64,000 nucleotides of DNA from DTU052 sp050951725 (GCA_050951725.1 JBMNJO010000011.1:1-64000), one strand, 5' to 3'; shown: positions 51,100 to 60,120, counted from the first letter of the stretch. Numbers and translations are program-made. Notes: a model not told the origin generated them from the sequence alone.

Positions 51100-52591
51100 A
51101 CTACTTCTATATGCCCTGATCTCTGCCGTCAGCTTTATATTTCTAATCATGCATGACTACGCCGGGATCAGCGTACCGTTGTTTTTTATCCTGCAGTTTG
51201 CCTGCTGGTACTGGCTGGTCCCGCAGAAAAAAGCATTATGGCTGTTTGCACCGATTTTCATTCTTTCCCTGAACTCATTTATCAGCGGCAATCCCATGTG
51301 GCATGTGTCCAATGTGTTCGTCATCATGATTCTCTACAGCGTGATGGTCCTGGTGATGATCGGTAAATTCCGGATCAAGGAAGACTCGCTCCGGTTTATT
51401 TTCGATACCATCGTGACCATTTTTTCCCCGATCAAACATGTCCTGCTGCCTTTCAAGTGGTGGAGCGAAGTTGATCAGCACACAACCGAAGTCGTCAAAC
51501 GGGTTGTCAAAGGTATTGCGATTACCCTTCCCTGTTTGATTTTTTTGATTATCATGCTATCGTCAGCGGATGCCATCTTCCTAAAGGGTACGAACAACTT
51601 TTTTGACCAGGTGTTGAACTTAGTAAGTATCGAATCGATCTTTAAGATAATCAATGGGGTGGTTGTAGGGCTGTACCTGTTCGGTCTGGCGTACATAGCC
51701 TACACTGCGGGGGATGAGGAGGAACCAGAACCAACAGCGGTCAAGACCCCTAAAGGCGACCTCGCGATTTTAAATATCCTGCTCATATCGGTTCTGGCAG
51801 TATACACCCTGTTTGTGTTCATACAGTTCAGGTACCTGTTTGCCGGAGCCCAGCTGCCCTATGGGTTAAGCTACTCCGAGTACGCCCGGAAAGGCTTTTT
51901 TGAGCTGCTGTTCTTGAGCGGTCTCAATATTATTCTGATTCTGATTGCGGTTAACCTGACCCGGTTGAGAGAAGGCTGGTGGCCAAAAATCACCAGATAC
52001 CTGTGTCATTATCTCTGTCTGGTCACCATCATCCTCCTGGCCTCTTCATTCTACCGGTTATGGCTGTACAGCTCTGATGCCGGGCTAACCAGACTGAGAC
52101 TGCTGGTCTTTGGATTTTTGATCTTTGAAGCCATTGGGCTGATGATTACTTTTTTCTATATCAACAAGCCGAAGTTCAACATTTCTGCGGTTTACCTTTC
52201 CATCGGGCTGGTTTACTACCTGCTGCTGAACCTCACGCCGATTGACAGCCTGATCGCCAGAAACCAGATCGACAGATACTTTGCTGAGCAGAAACAGGGT
52301 GTTGCATATATAATGACCCTGTCGCCGGATGCAGCGCCGCAGATCGCCCGTTTGCTTGACACTGAACAGGTGGACCCGCTGACCAAAGAGCTGGCACAGA
52401 CGTATTTTGTTAACCTTAATAACAGATACGGTGATGCTGACCGGGGGTGGCGGGGATATAACCTGTCTGTCAATAGAGGAATAAAGATTGCTACCGATAT
52501 TTTGCCGGAAAGGTTGTTACATCCAGTCGATCATAGACCGCTGGAGGTAACTGATAGCGCAAATCCGGAAATGGCTGAGGCTGCAGAGTAG
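51077..52591 (+). CDS. DUF4173-type polytopic membrane protein
   Basis: A 504-residue protein with about 11-12 hydrophobic segments in the first 400 residues, a charged cytoplasmic loop (AGDEEEPEPTAVKTPKGD) and a soluble C-terminal region (about residues 400-504). YSEYARKGFFELLFLS and SSFYRLWLYSSDAGLTRLRL are characteristic of DUF4173/DUF4153-like proteins found beside DUF2975-XRE pairs. Function unknown. ATG 51077 follows GAGGAGG and overlaps the regulator gene. Confidence 0.75.
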   Translation: MEKTLQNKLLLYALISAVSFIFLIMHDYAGISVPLFFILQFACWYWLVPQKKALWLFAPIFILSLNSFISGNPMWHVSNVFVIMILYSVMVLVMIGKFRIKEDSLRFIFDTIVTIFSPIKHVLLPFKWWSEVDQHTTEVVKRVVKGIAITLPCLIFLIIMLSSADAIFLKGTNNFFDQVLNLVSIESIFKIINGVVVGLYLFGLAYIAYTAGDEEEPEPTAVKTPKGDLAILNILLISVLAVYTLFVFIQFRYLFAGAQLPYGLSYSEYARKGFFELLFLSGLNIILILIAVNLTRLREGWWPKITRYLCHYLCLVTIILLASSFYRLWLYSSDAGLTRLRLLVFGFLIFEAIGLMITFFYINKPKFNISAVYLSIGLVYYLLLNLTPIDSLIARNQIDRYFAEQKQGVAYIMTLSPDAAPQIARLLDTEQVDPLTKELAQTYFVNLNNRYGDADRGWRGYNLSVNRGIKIATDILPERLLHPVDHRPLEVTDSANPEMAEAAE

Positions 52592-52652
52592 TCTAGAATG
52601 GGGGGCAATATACCGCCCTGGAGCCAGTAACTCAACTTGGCTTTTCTATTCG

Positions 52653-53390
52653 TCATACAGATAAGGCTTCCAACAGGGTGTCTCTAACCCTGGCGTATTC
52701 GGGACTGGTCAGAGTGCGGTGGGAGTGCCGGGAAAAAGGCACCTCCACCGCCAGTTTGACCACGGTGGGGCAATCAGACAGTACATATATCCGGTCACAG
52801 AGGTAGAGAGCCTCATCGACATCGTGGGTTATGAAGAGTATGGTAGACCTGAGGTGGTTGAATACCTCGATCAACCAGGACTGCATGCGCCTCCTGGTCA
52901 GGGCGTCCAGTGAGGCGAAAGGTTCATCCAGCAGGAGTACCTGGCTGGAGAAGAGGTAGGTACGCAGCAGAGCGGCCCTCTGCCGCATACCCCCGGACAG
53001 CTGACTGGGATAATAGTCTTCAAATCCCGCCAGCCCAAAGGTATCAAGCTGTTGCATAACCTCACTACGGGCCTTCTTCCTGGGGATCCCCTTCAGGACC
53101 AGGGGAAGACTTACGTTGTCCAGCAGGGTCCGCGAGGGCAGCAGCAGGTCCTTCTGCTGCATATAGCTCACCTGACCGGTAATTCCGGTGACATCCTGCC
53201 CATCAATGTATATGCTGCCGGCATCAGGATAGATTAACCCGGAAATGATATTGAGCAGGGTGCTTTTGCCGCACCCGCTGGGACCCAGAATCCCAACTAT
53301 GGTCTGGTCTTTAACTTCCAGGTTAATCTCCTTCAGGGTCAAGAGGTTACCCAGGGTTTTTCTGATACCTTTAACCACTACCTCAGACAT
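52653..53390 (-). CDS. ABC transporter ATPase, thiamine-precursor uptake (ThiZ-like)
   Basis: A 245-residue nitrate/taurine-type ABC ATPase. Walker A is GPSGCGKST (about residues 36-44), the signature is LSGGMRQRAALLR, Walker B is LLLDEPFASLD, and the switch histidine lies in FITHDVDEAL. It shares one base with the stop of the upstream binding-protein gene. Under a TPP riboswitch, its cargo is probably a thiamine pyrimidine precursor such as HMP or formylaminopyrimidine. Confidence 0.88.
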   Translation of the reverse strand: MSEVVVKGIRKTLGNLLTLKEINLEVKDQTIVGILGPSGCGKSTLLNIISGLIYPDAGSIYIDGQDVTGITGQVSYMQQKDLLLPSRTLLDNVSLPLVLKGIPRKKARSEVMQQLDTFGLAGFEDYYPSQLSGGMRQRAALLRTYLFSSQVLLLDEPFASLDALTRRRMQSWLIEVFNHLRSTILFITHDVDEALYLCDRIYVLSDCPTVVKLAVEVPFSRHSHRTLTSPEYARVRDTLLEALSV

Positions 53391-54382
53391 TAATCGCTCT
53401 CCGGAATAAATTCATTGGTGAAAGCTTTCTCGCTTTCCAACGGCTTCTCGATGAGCCCCTGAGAATACATCCAGTCTGCGTAGTCCCGCCATCTTTTCTC
53501 CGCCATCAATCCCCAACGGGGTGCATCAGCCTGGTATTCGGCGACCAGGTACTCCTGACTGGCCATTACCAGATCGCGGTTTAATTCGGGAACGGCTTCC
53601 AACAGGATTTCGGCAGCCTCCTGCGGGTGTTCGATACAGTACTCGTAGCCTTTGGCCGTGGCCCGCATGAAGCGTGATACCTTGTCAGGGTCCTCGGCTA
53701 TGGTTTTTTCATTGGCGGCCAGCACCGGGGAGTAGAAGTCCAGGGCCGGGCTGTAATCGATCAGACGGATGAAATCCAGGGGAACTTCCTTAAGCTCGGA
53801 CTCGATTCCGGCCCATCCCCAAAAGATCCAGGCAAAATCAACATTCCGCTCCACACTGCTGAAGAAATCCGCTGAGCCGATGTTTACCATCTCCACCTTG
53901 CTGAAGTCGGCCCCGACCTGGTTCATGAGGGCCCTGATCATGGCCTCTTCGGCGGGCGAACCCCAGCCCCCGTATTTCTTGCCCTCAAAATCACCCGGGG
54001 TCTTGATGCCTCGGTCAGTGGGAGCCGCAAATCCTGAAGTGTTATGCTGGATGACAGCGGCTAATGCCTTGACCGGCAGGCCCTGGGTGCGGGCGATGGT
54101 CATCTCCTCCTGGTAGCTGAATCCAAAATCCCCCTGCCCAGCAGCCACCAGTTGCAGGGCACCTCCAGCACTGGGCTGTACGATATCTACCTCAAGCCCT
54201 TCCTCCTGGTAATAACCCAGCTTATCAGCCACATAGACCCCGGTGTGGTTGGTATTGGGGGTCCAATCCAGCAGCACCGTGACCTTTTCCGGTGCGTCCT
54301 TCTCGGTTTGGCCGCCGCCCCCGCAACCGGTAACCAGACCAAGGACCAACAGGCAAACCATTAACAACCAAATCCTTTTCAT
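53390..54382 (-). CDS. Substrate-binding lipoprotein, NMT1/ThiY-like
   Basis: A 330-residue exported binding protein with lipobox LVTGCGGGG near residue 20, after a hydrophobic signal. The mature part begins VTVLLDWTPNTNHTGVYVA, the hallmark of the NMT1/THI5-like family that binds formylaminopyrimidine-type thiamine precursors. PSAGGALQLVAAGQGDFGFS continues the pattern. ATG 54382 lies 8 nt after AGGAGG; the in-frame GTG 54391 overlaps that site. Confidence 0.9.
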   Translation of the reverse strand: MKRIWLLMVCLLVLGLVTGCGGGGQTEKDAPEKVTVLLDWTPNTNHTGVYVADKLGYYQEEGLEVDIVQPSAGGALQLVAAGQGDFGFSYQEEMTIARTQGLPVKALAAVIQHNTSGFAAPTDRGIKTPGDFEGKKYGGWGSPAEEAMIRALMNQVGADFSKVEMVNIGSADFFSSVERNVDFAWIFWGWAGIESELKEVPLDFIRLIDYSPALDFYSPVLAANEKTIAEDPDKVSRFMRATAKGYEYCIEHPQEAAEILLEAVPELNRDLVMASQEYLVAEYQADAPRWGLMAEKRWRDYADWMYSQGLIEKPLESEKAFTNEFIPESD

Positions 54383-54405
54383 CAAGTACACCTCCTGTTG
54401 AATAG

Positions 54406-54466
54406 TGCATCACGGGGACAGACCCCATGATGCATTTTGCATCATGGGGTCTGTCCCCGTGATGCA
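54406..54466. repeat. GGGGACAGACCCC palindrome, perfect 29-bp arms
   Basis: A 29-nt arm (54406-54434) is perfectly complementary to 54438-54466 around a TTT loop. Its core GGGGACAGACCCCATGATGCA-type arm matches the element at 23372-23432. It reaches into the 3' end of the permease gene and supplies its last codons and stop. Confidence 0.92.
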
Positions 54467-55215
54467 TTCCAGGGGATCACCAGCCTTTCCACCAGGCCCA
54501 CCAAACCAAAAAGGGCCATGCTGAACAGGGTGATTACTACAATGGCGGCGAAAACCCGGTCCACATGGAAGGAGTGCTGGGCCAGTGTCATGTAGTAGCC
54601 CAGTCCTTCTTTGGCCCCCAGCCATTCACCGATAACCGCACCCATGACACTGTAAGCCGCAGATATCTTGAGCCCGGCAAAAAAAGACGGCAGGGCCAGA
54701 GGCAGGGTCACCATGCGGAACGTATCCCAGCGCCCTGCCCGCATGGACCTGAACAGCTGCAGGTAATCGGGGTCTACCGCGGCCAGACCATTCAGCAGGC
54801 TTATCACGATGGGAAAGAAGCAGACCAGTATCACCACGATGATCTTGGGCAGCACCCCATAGCCAAACCAGATCACCAACAGCGGGGCCACCGAGACAAT
54901 CGGCACCGTCTGGGAGGTGATGATGATCGGGTACAGGGCCTGTCTTACCAGGGGTATCTCGTTCATGACAAAGGCGATAACCAATGCCAGGACAATGGCC
55001 AGAGCAAACCCTCCCAGACTCTCGAGGATGGTGGCCCGGGCATGGTCCATCATCAACAGGCTGGTATGAGCCAGGGTTCGGGTAATCTGCACGGGCCCAG
55101 GCAGTATATACTCCGGGATGTCTCGCCATCTTACCAGGAACTCCCACAAAGCCAGTACCAACGAGATAAAGGCTAATGGCACCAGTATATTACCGGTGTT
55201 GACTGATCTTTTCAT
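54442..55215 (-). CDS. ABC transporter permease, thiamine-precursor uptake (ThiX-like)
   Basis: A 257-residue inner-membrane permease of the nitrate/taurine/ThiX type with six hydrophobic segments and the ATPase-contact loop FRSMRAGRWDTFRMVTLPLA (EAA-like, about residues 154-173). ATG 55215 overlaps the preceding gene by 26 nt. The last residues (NASRGQTP) are encoded by a REP-like palindrome, so the natural C-terminus may have been replaced. Confidence 0.88.
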   Translation of the reverse strand: MKRSVNTGNILVPLAFISLVLALWEFLVRWRDIPEYILPGPVQITRTLAHTSLLMMDHARATILESLGGFALAIVLALVIAFVMNEIPLVRQALYPIIITSQTVPIVSVAPLLVIWFGYGVLPKIIVVILVCFFPIVISLLNGLAAVDPDYLQLFRSMRAGRWDTFRMVTLPLALPSFFAGLKISAAYSVMGAVIGEWLGAKEGLGYYMTLAQHSFHVDRVFAAIVVITLFSMALFGLVGLVERLVIPWNASRGQTP

Positions 55216-55474
55216 CGATAGTTACCCCGCCTGCCTTGTAATCAATCTTAACCACTGACAGAATCCGTGTTGCACCCTCCGCCAGACAGATTTCCTGGGC
55301 CTTCTCCACTATGGCCAACAGATCAGAAAGCTCCCCTTCCATAGTTGTCTCCATCGGACCTACTTCGTATCTGATCCCCGAGTCCCGGATCAGATTGATT
55401 ACCTTGTCAACTACCGGATACAGACGGTCTTCAGTGACATTGGGAATAACCTGGAGACTTACATTGCACTTCAT
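55190..55474 (-). CDS. MTH1187/YkoF-like thiamine-binding protein (DUF77)
   Basis: A 94-residue cytoplasmic protein of the MTH1187 family, ferredoxin-like fold, known to bind thiamine or hydroxymethylpyrimidine. VSLQVIPNVTEDRLYPVVDK and IRYEVGPMETTMEGELSDLL are the family marks. ATG 55474 follows GGGGTGATG; a longer frame upstream would run into the riboswitch terminator. It is the first gene of the TPP-controlled operon. Confidence 0.85.
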   Translation of the reverse strand: MKCNVSLQVIPNVTEDRLYPVVDKVINLIRDSGIRYEVGPMETTMEGELSDLLAIVEKAQEICLAEGATRILSVVKIDYKAGGVTIDEKISQHR

Positions 55475-55493
55475 CTGCTCATCACCCCTGAAT

Positions 55494-55528
55494 AAATAAA
55501 AAAACGGTATACCCGAAGGATAACCGTT
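55494..55528 (-). terminator. Riboswitch-controlled terminator of the thi operon
   Basis: Plus-strand AACGGTATACC (55503-55513) and GGATAACCGTT (55518-55528) pair with one mismatch around CGAA. Read on the minus strand, the stem is followed by a run of T (55498-55504). It lies between the TPP aptamer and the first gene, as expected for an attenuator. Confidence 0.85.
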
Positions 55529-55551
55529 ATTCGCAAAATTCAATTCGCCTT

Positions 55552-55641
55552 TGGCACATCCCTACGCTGGCATTATCCAGATCAGGTTAGCGGGTCAGAA
55601 CCATAGTTCTATCTCAGCCGACTCTTCAGCCCCCCGTGGCC
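55552..55641 (-). ncRNA. TPP riboswitch
   Basis: The minus strand holds the thi-box: GGGGGGCTGAAGAGTCGGCT then CTGAGATAGAAC, ACCCGCTAACCTGATCTGG, and ATAATGCCAGCGTAGGGA. These are the conserved CUGAGA and ACCCUUxGAACCUGAUCUGG-like and GCGUAGGGA parts of the TPP aptamer. When TPP is bound it would favour the terminator at 55494-55528 and shut off the DUF77 and ThiXYZ-like genes. Confidence 0.95.
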
Positions 55642-55965
55642 TGCATATTATTAAATTGCCAATAAAATGGTTAATTGTGCTTACTATCTAACTAATATGT
55701 TACATTATTCCATGGTTCTGATGCAAGCAGTATCAAAAATAGGGCTATTGCTATAAATTGGGTTAACACTTTACATACATTTAACACCGCAATTTGACAT
55801 GATTAGTTATAATAAAGTAATAGTTGCTAGGAGTTAACCGGGAATAGTTGCTTGCAATTTTGATGGTGTCCTGATTACTATGCTCAAATTGCAGGGATCC
55901 GTGTGGCCGGATTCTGTTGCCATACCTGGGGACTGGCATCTCATTTTAGGAAAGGAGAGGAGTTA

Positions 55966-56532
55966 ATGGGTAAAGTTGTCTTGTCCGCCCACCGAGAATC
56001 TCGGGAGTTGGTTAAAGCCATAGAATCGGCTTGCAGGACCAAGACCAGCCTCTGTTACCAGTGCGGAAAGTGCTCGGCAGGCTGTCCGGTCGGTTTTGCC
56101 ATGGATTATACACCGCGCCAGATAATCCGTCTGCTGCAGCTAGGTTTAGTTGAGGAGGCCCTGCAGGCAAAAAGTATATGGATATGTGCGACCTGTGACA
56201 CCTGTAGTACCCGGTGCCCTCGCAGTGTGGATATCGCATCCATTATGGATGCTCTGCGCCGGGAAGCCTTAAACCGAGGCAAAGTCGTCAAGGAAGTATC
56301 CGCATTTAACCAAGCTTTTCTTAACTCGGTGAAGCGTTATGGTCGGAATCACGAAGTCTCATTGGTACTTGAGTATAATACCCGCATTATGAAACCCTTC
56401 AAAAATGCAGAGCAGGGGCCACTCATGATGTCCAAAGGGAAGCTCAAGATTTTACCCGAATTCATCAAGGGCAAGGATGAGATCAGTCGCATCTTCGAAA
56501 AAGTCAAACAAATGGGAGGTGATCACGAGTGA
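55966..56532 (+). CDS. hdrC: Heterodisulfide reductase-like subunit C
   Basis: A 188-residue Fe-S protein that carries electrons from HdrA to HdrB. Two 4Fe-4S motifs are seen: CYQCGKCSAGCPVG (about residues 27-40) and CATCDTCSTRCPRS (about 66-79). ATG 55966 follows AAAGGAGAGG. It is the first gene of a seven-gene operon and overlaps hdrB by 4 nt. The 490-nt upstream gap holds the thi riboswitch of the opposite strand and AT-rich sequence with TTGACA at 55794 and TATAAT at 55808, not properly spaced. Confidence 0.93.
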   Translation: MGKVVLSAHRESRELVKAIESACRTKTSLCYQCGKCSAGCPVGFAMDYTPRQIIRLLQLGLVEEALQAKSIWICATCDTCSTRCPRSVDIASIMDALRREALNRGKVVKEVSAFNQAFLNSVKRYGRNHEVSLVLEYNTRIMKPFKNAEQGPLMMSKGKLKILPEFIKGKDEISRIFEKVKQMGGDHE

Positions 56533-57716
56533 GATTGGCATATTATCCGGGATGTTCCTTGGACGCCACGTCCATTGAATACGGGATGTCAACCCAGAGA
56601 ATGGCTAAACTCTTAGGCATTGATCTCTGGGAGATACCCGACTGGAACTGCTGTGGTGCCAGCTCAGCTCACCAGACCAACCACCTCCTGGCACTGTCCC
56701 TGCCGGCGAGGAATCTGGCAATAGCTGAAAAAGAGGGACTTGATACTCTGGCACCTTGCGCCGCCTGCTATAACCGCATGCGGGCTACGGAATATGAGGT
56801 AAGGGCCAGCGCCAAGACCCGCAGTCAGGTTGAGGAGGCTATAGGTATGCCCTTTCAGGCTACTCAAAATTCGGTATCCGTCCTGGAACTCCTGGCTGAA
56901 CGTTACGGATTGGATAACCTGGCGTCCAAAGTGACCAAACCGTTGAAGGGTATGACACCAGCCTGCTACTACGGATGTCTATTGGTTCGCCCGGTTGCGA
57001 TTACAGGGTTTGATGATCCCGAAGATCCCCAGAGTATGGATAATATCATGAAGACACTGGGTGCTTCTCCGGTGGATTGGGCTTTCAAGACCGAGTGCTG
57101 TGGTGCCGGCTTGGGAGTGACTCAGACCGACATCTGTCTGGAAATGACCTACCGAATCTTGAAAAATGCCAAGGACATGGGAGCCGACAGCATTGTTACC
57201 GCCTGTCCGGTTTGCCACTTGAACCTGGATATGCGGCAGAAAGTAATAGAAAAGAAGTACCAGACAGAGTTTAACCTGCCAGTATATTATGTGACGGAAC
57301 TGGTAGCTATTGCCTGTGGTGACGAACCACCCACGGTTGGTACCAACCGCCACTTTGTAGATGCCAACGCTATATTCCGTCAGCTTCCGGCCAAGGCCAA
57401 AGCTATGGAAGAAGCAGCAGCTCAGGCCAGCAAGAAGGGCAAGGGTGCGGCCAAGGCCAAAGCCGACAAGGCACCGGCCAAGAGTGAATCGTCAGAAACC
57501 GCTGAGAATGCCGACCTGGCCCTGGCGAAGAAGGTTTACGATGACCAGGCCAAGGCTGCACAACTGGCGGAAATCCTGGCCATGGAGCCAGCTCGCGCCG
57601 CCAAGTTGGAGGAGATACTGGAACAGGACAAAGGCAAAGCCCTTAAGGTGGCCGATGCCCTGCTGGCCAAAAAGGCCAAAGAAAAATCTGCTGGAGAGGA
57701 GGGGAATAAGGCGTGA
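56529..57716 (+). CDS. hdrB: Heterodisulfide reductase-like subunit B with long Ala/Lys C-terminal tail
   Basis: A 395-residue subunit. Two CCG domains hold the noncubane 4Fe-4S sites where disulfide is reduced: CCGASSAHQTNH with CAACYNRM, and CCGAGLGVTQ with CPVCHLNL, and CYYGCLL between them. Residues after about 290 form a 105-residue Ala/Lys/Glu-rich helical tail (KKGKGAAKAKADKAPAKSES) absent from usual HdrB proteins of about 300 residues. The GTG start overlaps the hdrC stop. Confidence 0.92.
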   Translation: MRLAYYPGCSLDATSIEYGMSTQRMAKLLGIDLWEIPDWNCCGASSAHQTNHLLALSLPARNLAIAEKEGLDTLAPCAACYNRMRATEYEVRASAKTRSQVEEAIGMPFQATQNSVSVLELLAERYGLDNLASKVTKPLKGMTPACYYGCLLVRPVAITGFDDPEDPQSMDNIMKTLGASPVDWAFKTECCGAGLGVTQTDICLEMTYRILKNAKDMGADSIVTACPVCHLNLDMRQKVIEKKYQTEFNLPVYYVTELVAIACGDEPPTVGTNRHFVDANAIFRQLPAKAKAMEEAAAQASKKGKGAAKAKADKAPAKSESSETAENADLALAKKVYDDQAKAAQLAEILAMEPARAAKLEEILEQDKGKALKVADALLAKKAKEKSAGEEGNKA

Positions 57717-59692
57717 AACGAGTAGGAGTCTTTGTTTGTGAATGCGGTACCAACATCGGGTCCGTGGTTGATGCGGCCAAAGTGGCGGAAACATCTTTGA
57801 ACATGCCCGGTGTGGTATTTGCTACCAACTATAAATATATGTGTTCTGATCCCGGGCAGGACTTGATCAAGAAAGCCGCGGAGGAGCACAAGCTGGAACA
57901 AGTGGTTGTGGCTTCCTGTTCGCCGCGTATGCATGAGAACACCTTCCGCAAGGCCATGTCGGGAGCCGGGTTAAACCCATACCAGTTTGAGATGGTTAAT
58001 ATCCGGGAACATGTTTCCTGGGTTCATTCCGACAAGGATGACGCAACTCAAAAGGCGATTGACTTGGTGCGGATGGCGGTCAGCAAAGTTGTGCGCAATA
58101 AACCTTTGCAGGTCTCATATATACCCATAACCAAAAAGGCTCTGGTAATCGGAGCCGGAATCGCCGGGATGCAGACCGCACTTGACATCGCGGAAACCGG
58201 TCACCAGGTTATCCTGGTGGAGAGGGAGACGACCATAGGAGGGAAGATGGCCCAACTGGACAAGACCTTTCCCACTATGGACTGTTCCGCTTGAATAAGC
58301 ACCCCCAAGATGGTTGCTGTGGCACAGCATCCTAATATAAAACTTTATACGTACTCAGAATTGGTTGGCATCTCCGGATACATCGGTAACTTTACCGTGA
58401 CTATCAAGGAGAAGGCCAAATACGTTGATTACGATAAGTGCACCGGGTGCGGACTATGTGAAACCAAGTGTCCCTCCAAGGTGAAGAGCGAGTTTGACCT
58501 GGGGTTGGGAATTCGCCATGCTATCTACAAAGCTTTCCCCCAGGCGGTACCGAACAAGCCGATTATAGATGCCGAGAACTGCCGCAAGTTTAAGACCGGC
58601 AAGTGCGGTATCTGTCAAAAGCTCTGCCCGACTGGGGCCATTGACTTCGAGGACCAGGACAAGCTGGTTACCGAAGAGGTAGGGGCCATTGTCATGGCTA
58701 CCGGCTATGACCTCTTTGAATGGGAAAGAGCTTACGGGGAATACGGGTACGGCAAATACCCCGATGTTATAAGCGGGCTTCATTTTGAGAGATTGGTAAA
58801 CGCCTCCGGACCTACCGGCGGCAAGATCAAGCGGCCTTCAGACGGGAAGACACCGCAGGCGGTGGCCTTCATCAAGTGTGTTGGCTCTCGTGATGATACC
58901 AAGGGCCGGAGTTACTGCTCACGGGCCTGCTGTATGTACACTGCCAAGCATGCCATGCAGGTAGTGGAAAAGATCCCCGACGGCGATGCCTATGTATTCT
59001 ACATGGACGTACGTACGGCGGGGAAAGGCTACGAGGAATTCTACCAGCGTTCAGTCAACGCGGGGGCTCAGTATATCAGGGGCCGGGTCAGCAAGATCTA
59101 CCCGCAGGGTGACCGTCTGGTAGTCAAGAGTGAGGATACCCTTCTGGGTAAACCGATTGAAGTTGAAGTGGACATGGTGGTCCTGGCTACGGCCATGGTT
59201 CCAGCAGTCGGCTCGGCTGATATAGCCAAACTGGTTGGATTCTCCATCGACAAGGATGGATTCTTCCAGGAGGCTCATCCCAAACTGCAGCCGGTTGAAA
59301 CCTTTACCGGTGGGGTATACCTGGCGGGCTCATGCCAGGGACCCAAGGATATTCCGGACACGGTGGCTCAGGCCAGTGCCGCGGCGGTCAAAGTGGCGGC
59401 CCTGTTCTCCAAGGATAAACTGGCTACTGAACCCATGATAGCCCAGGTGGATGAGACCAAGTGTACCGGGTGTGAATTCTGTGTACCGATTTGTCCTTAC
59501 CAGGCTATAAGCATGAAACCACTCAAAACCAGAGTCCATGGCCAAACGGTGGAGCGCCAGGTGGCTACGGTCAACAAAGGACTGTGCCAGGGCTGCGGTG
59601 CCTGTGTGGCAGCGTGTCGACCCTGTGCTCTGAACCTGAATGGCTTTACCAGTGATCAAATAGTATCGGAGGTGGATGCGCTGTGTCTGTAG
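57713..59692 (+). CDS. hdrA: Heterodisulfide reductase-like subunit A, selenocysteine-containing
   Basis: Read through one in-frame TGA (58292-58294), the protein is 659 residues, full length for HdrA. HdrA is the FAD subunit that bifurcates electrons between ferredoxin and the disulfide. The FAD motif is VIGAGIAGMQTALDIAE (about residues 144-160). The TGA codes residue 194 in MDCSA-U-ISTPKM, where relatives have Cys (DCxxCxxTPKM). Four 4Fe-4S motifs follow, among them CTGCGLCETKCPSK and CTGCEFCVPICPYQ. A hairpin at 58312-58332 is a candidate SECIS. Treated as two genes, neither half would start or end sensibly. Confidence 0.92.
58312..58332 (+). promoter_or_regulatory. SECIS element candidate in hdrA
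   Basis: Begins 17 nt after the TGA. Pairs: GG (58312-58313) with CC (58331-58332), a U-U mismatch, then TGCTGT (58315-58320) with ACAGCA (58324-58329), leaving loop GGC. A helix interrupted at a U with GG in the loop is the layout SelB binds in E. coli fdhF. Confidence 0.75.
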
Positions 59693-60120
59693 AGACAAGT
59701 AAAGGCTGGGAGCCCAAGATTGTGGCCTTTGCCTGCAACTGGTGTTCTTATGCGGGGGGCGATCTGGCTGGGCTCAACCGGCTGCAATATCCCTCCAATG
59801 TAAGAATTATCAGGGTGCCCTGTTCCGGCAGGATAGACCCCCAGTTTGTTTTACGGGCCTTTCAGATGGGTGCAGACGGTGTTCTGGTTTCGGGGTGACA
59901 CCCCGGCGACTGCCACTATGGTAGTGGCAATTATTTCTCCCGCCGGAGGCACACATTGATGAAGAGTTTCCTACAGTATTTGGGAATTGAACCCGAGCGC
60001 TACCAGTTGGCCTGGATTTCAGGCTCCGAGGGTCAGAAGTTCGCTGACATCATGACCCATGTGGTAGACGAAGTAAAAAAGGTTGGTCCCAACAGAAAGC
60101 TGAGGGAAGAGCATGAGTGA
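59683..60120 (+). CDS. flxD: FlxD/MvhD-like subunit, selenocysteine-containing
   Basis: A 145-residue protein when TGA 59896-59898 is read as residue 72 (VSG-U-HPGDCHYGSG). MvhD-like proteins hold a 2Fe-2S cluster and link a hydrogenase or Flx module to HdrA; relatives have GCHPGDCHY here, and selenocysteine versions are known in methanogens. N-terminal FACNWCSYAGGDLAG and C-terminal SEGQKFADIM are typical. The frame ends at TGA 60118, overlapping the next gene by 8 nt, and the GTG start overlaps hdrA by 10 nt. Without readthrough the protein would lack its last half. Confidence 0.92.
59911..59929 (+). promoter_or_regulatory. SECIS element candidate in flxD
   Basis: TGCCACTA (59911-59918) pairs perfectly with TAGTGGCA (59922-59929) around TGG. 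It begins 12 nt after the TGA, and the loop G residues lie about 22 nt after it. Size, distance and GG loop match the hdrA hairpin although the stems differ in sequence. Confidence 0.8.

Noticed and set aside
55781..55822. hdrC promoter from TTAACA/TTGACA and TATAAT
   Set aside because: TATAAT (55808) lies 8 nt from TTGACA and 21 nt from TTAACA, so no pair has proper spacing.
57713..58294. Separate short gene ending at TGA 58294, followed by a second gene from 58310
   Set aside because: Both halves are parts of one HdrA; the second has no ribosome site and TGA lies at a conserved Cys codon, so selenocysteine readthrough fits better than a split or frameshift.
59683..59898. 71-codon gene ending at TGA 59898
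   Set aside because: The frame continues with conserved MvhD-like residues to 60120 and overlaps the next gene in operon style.
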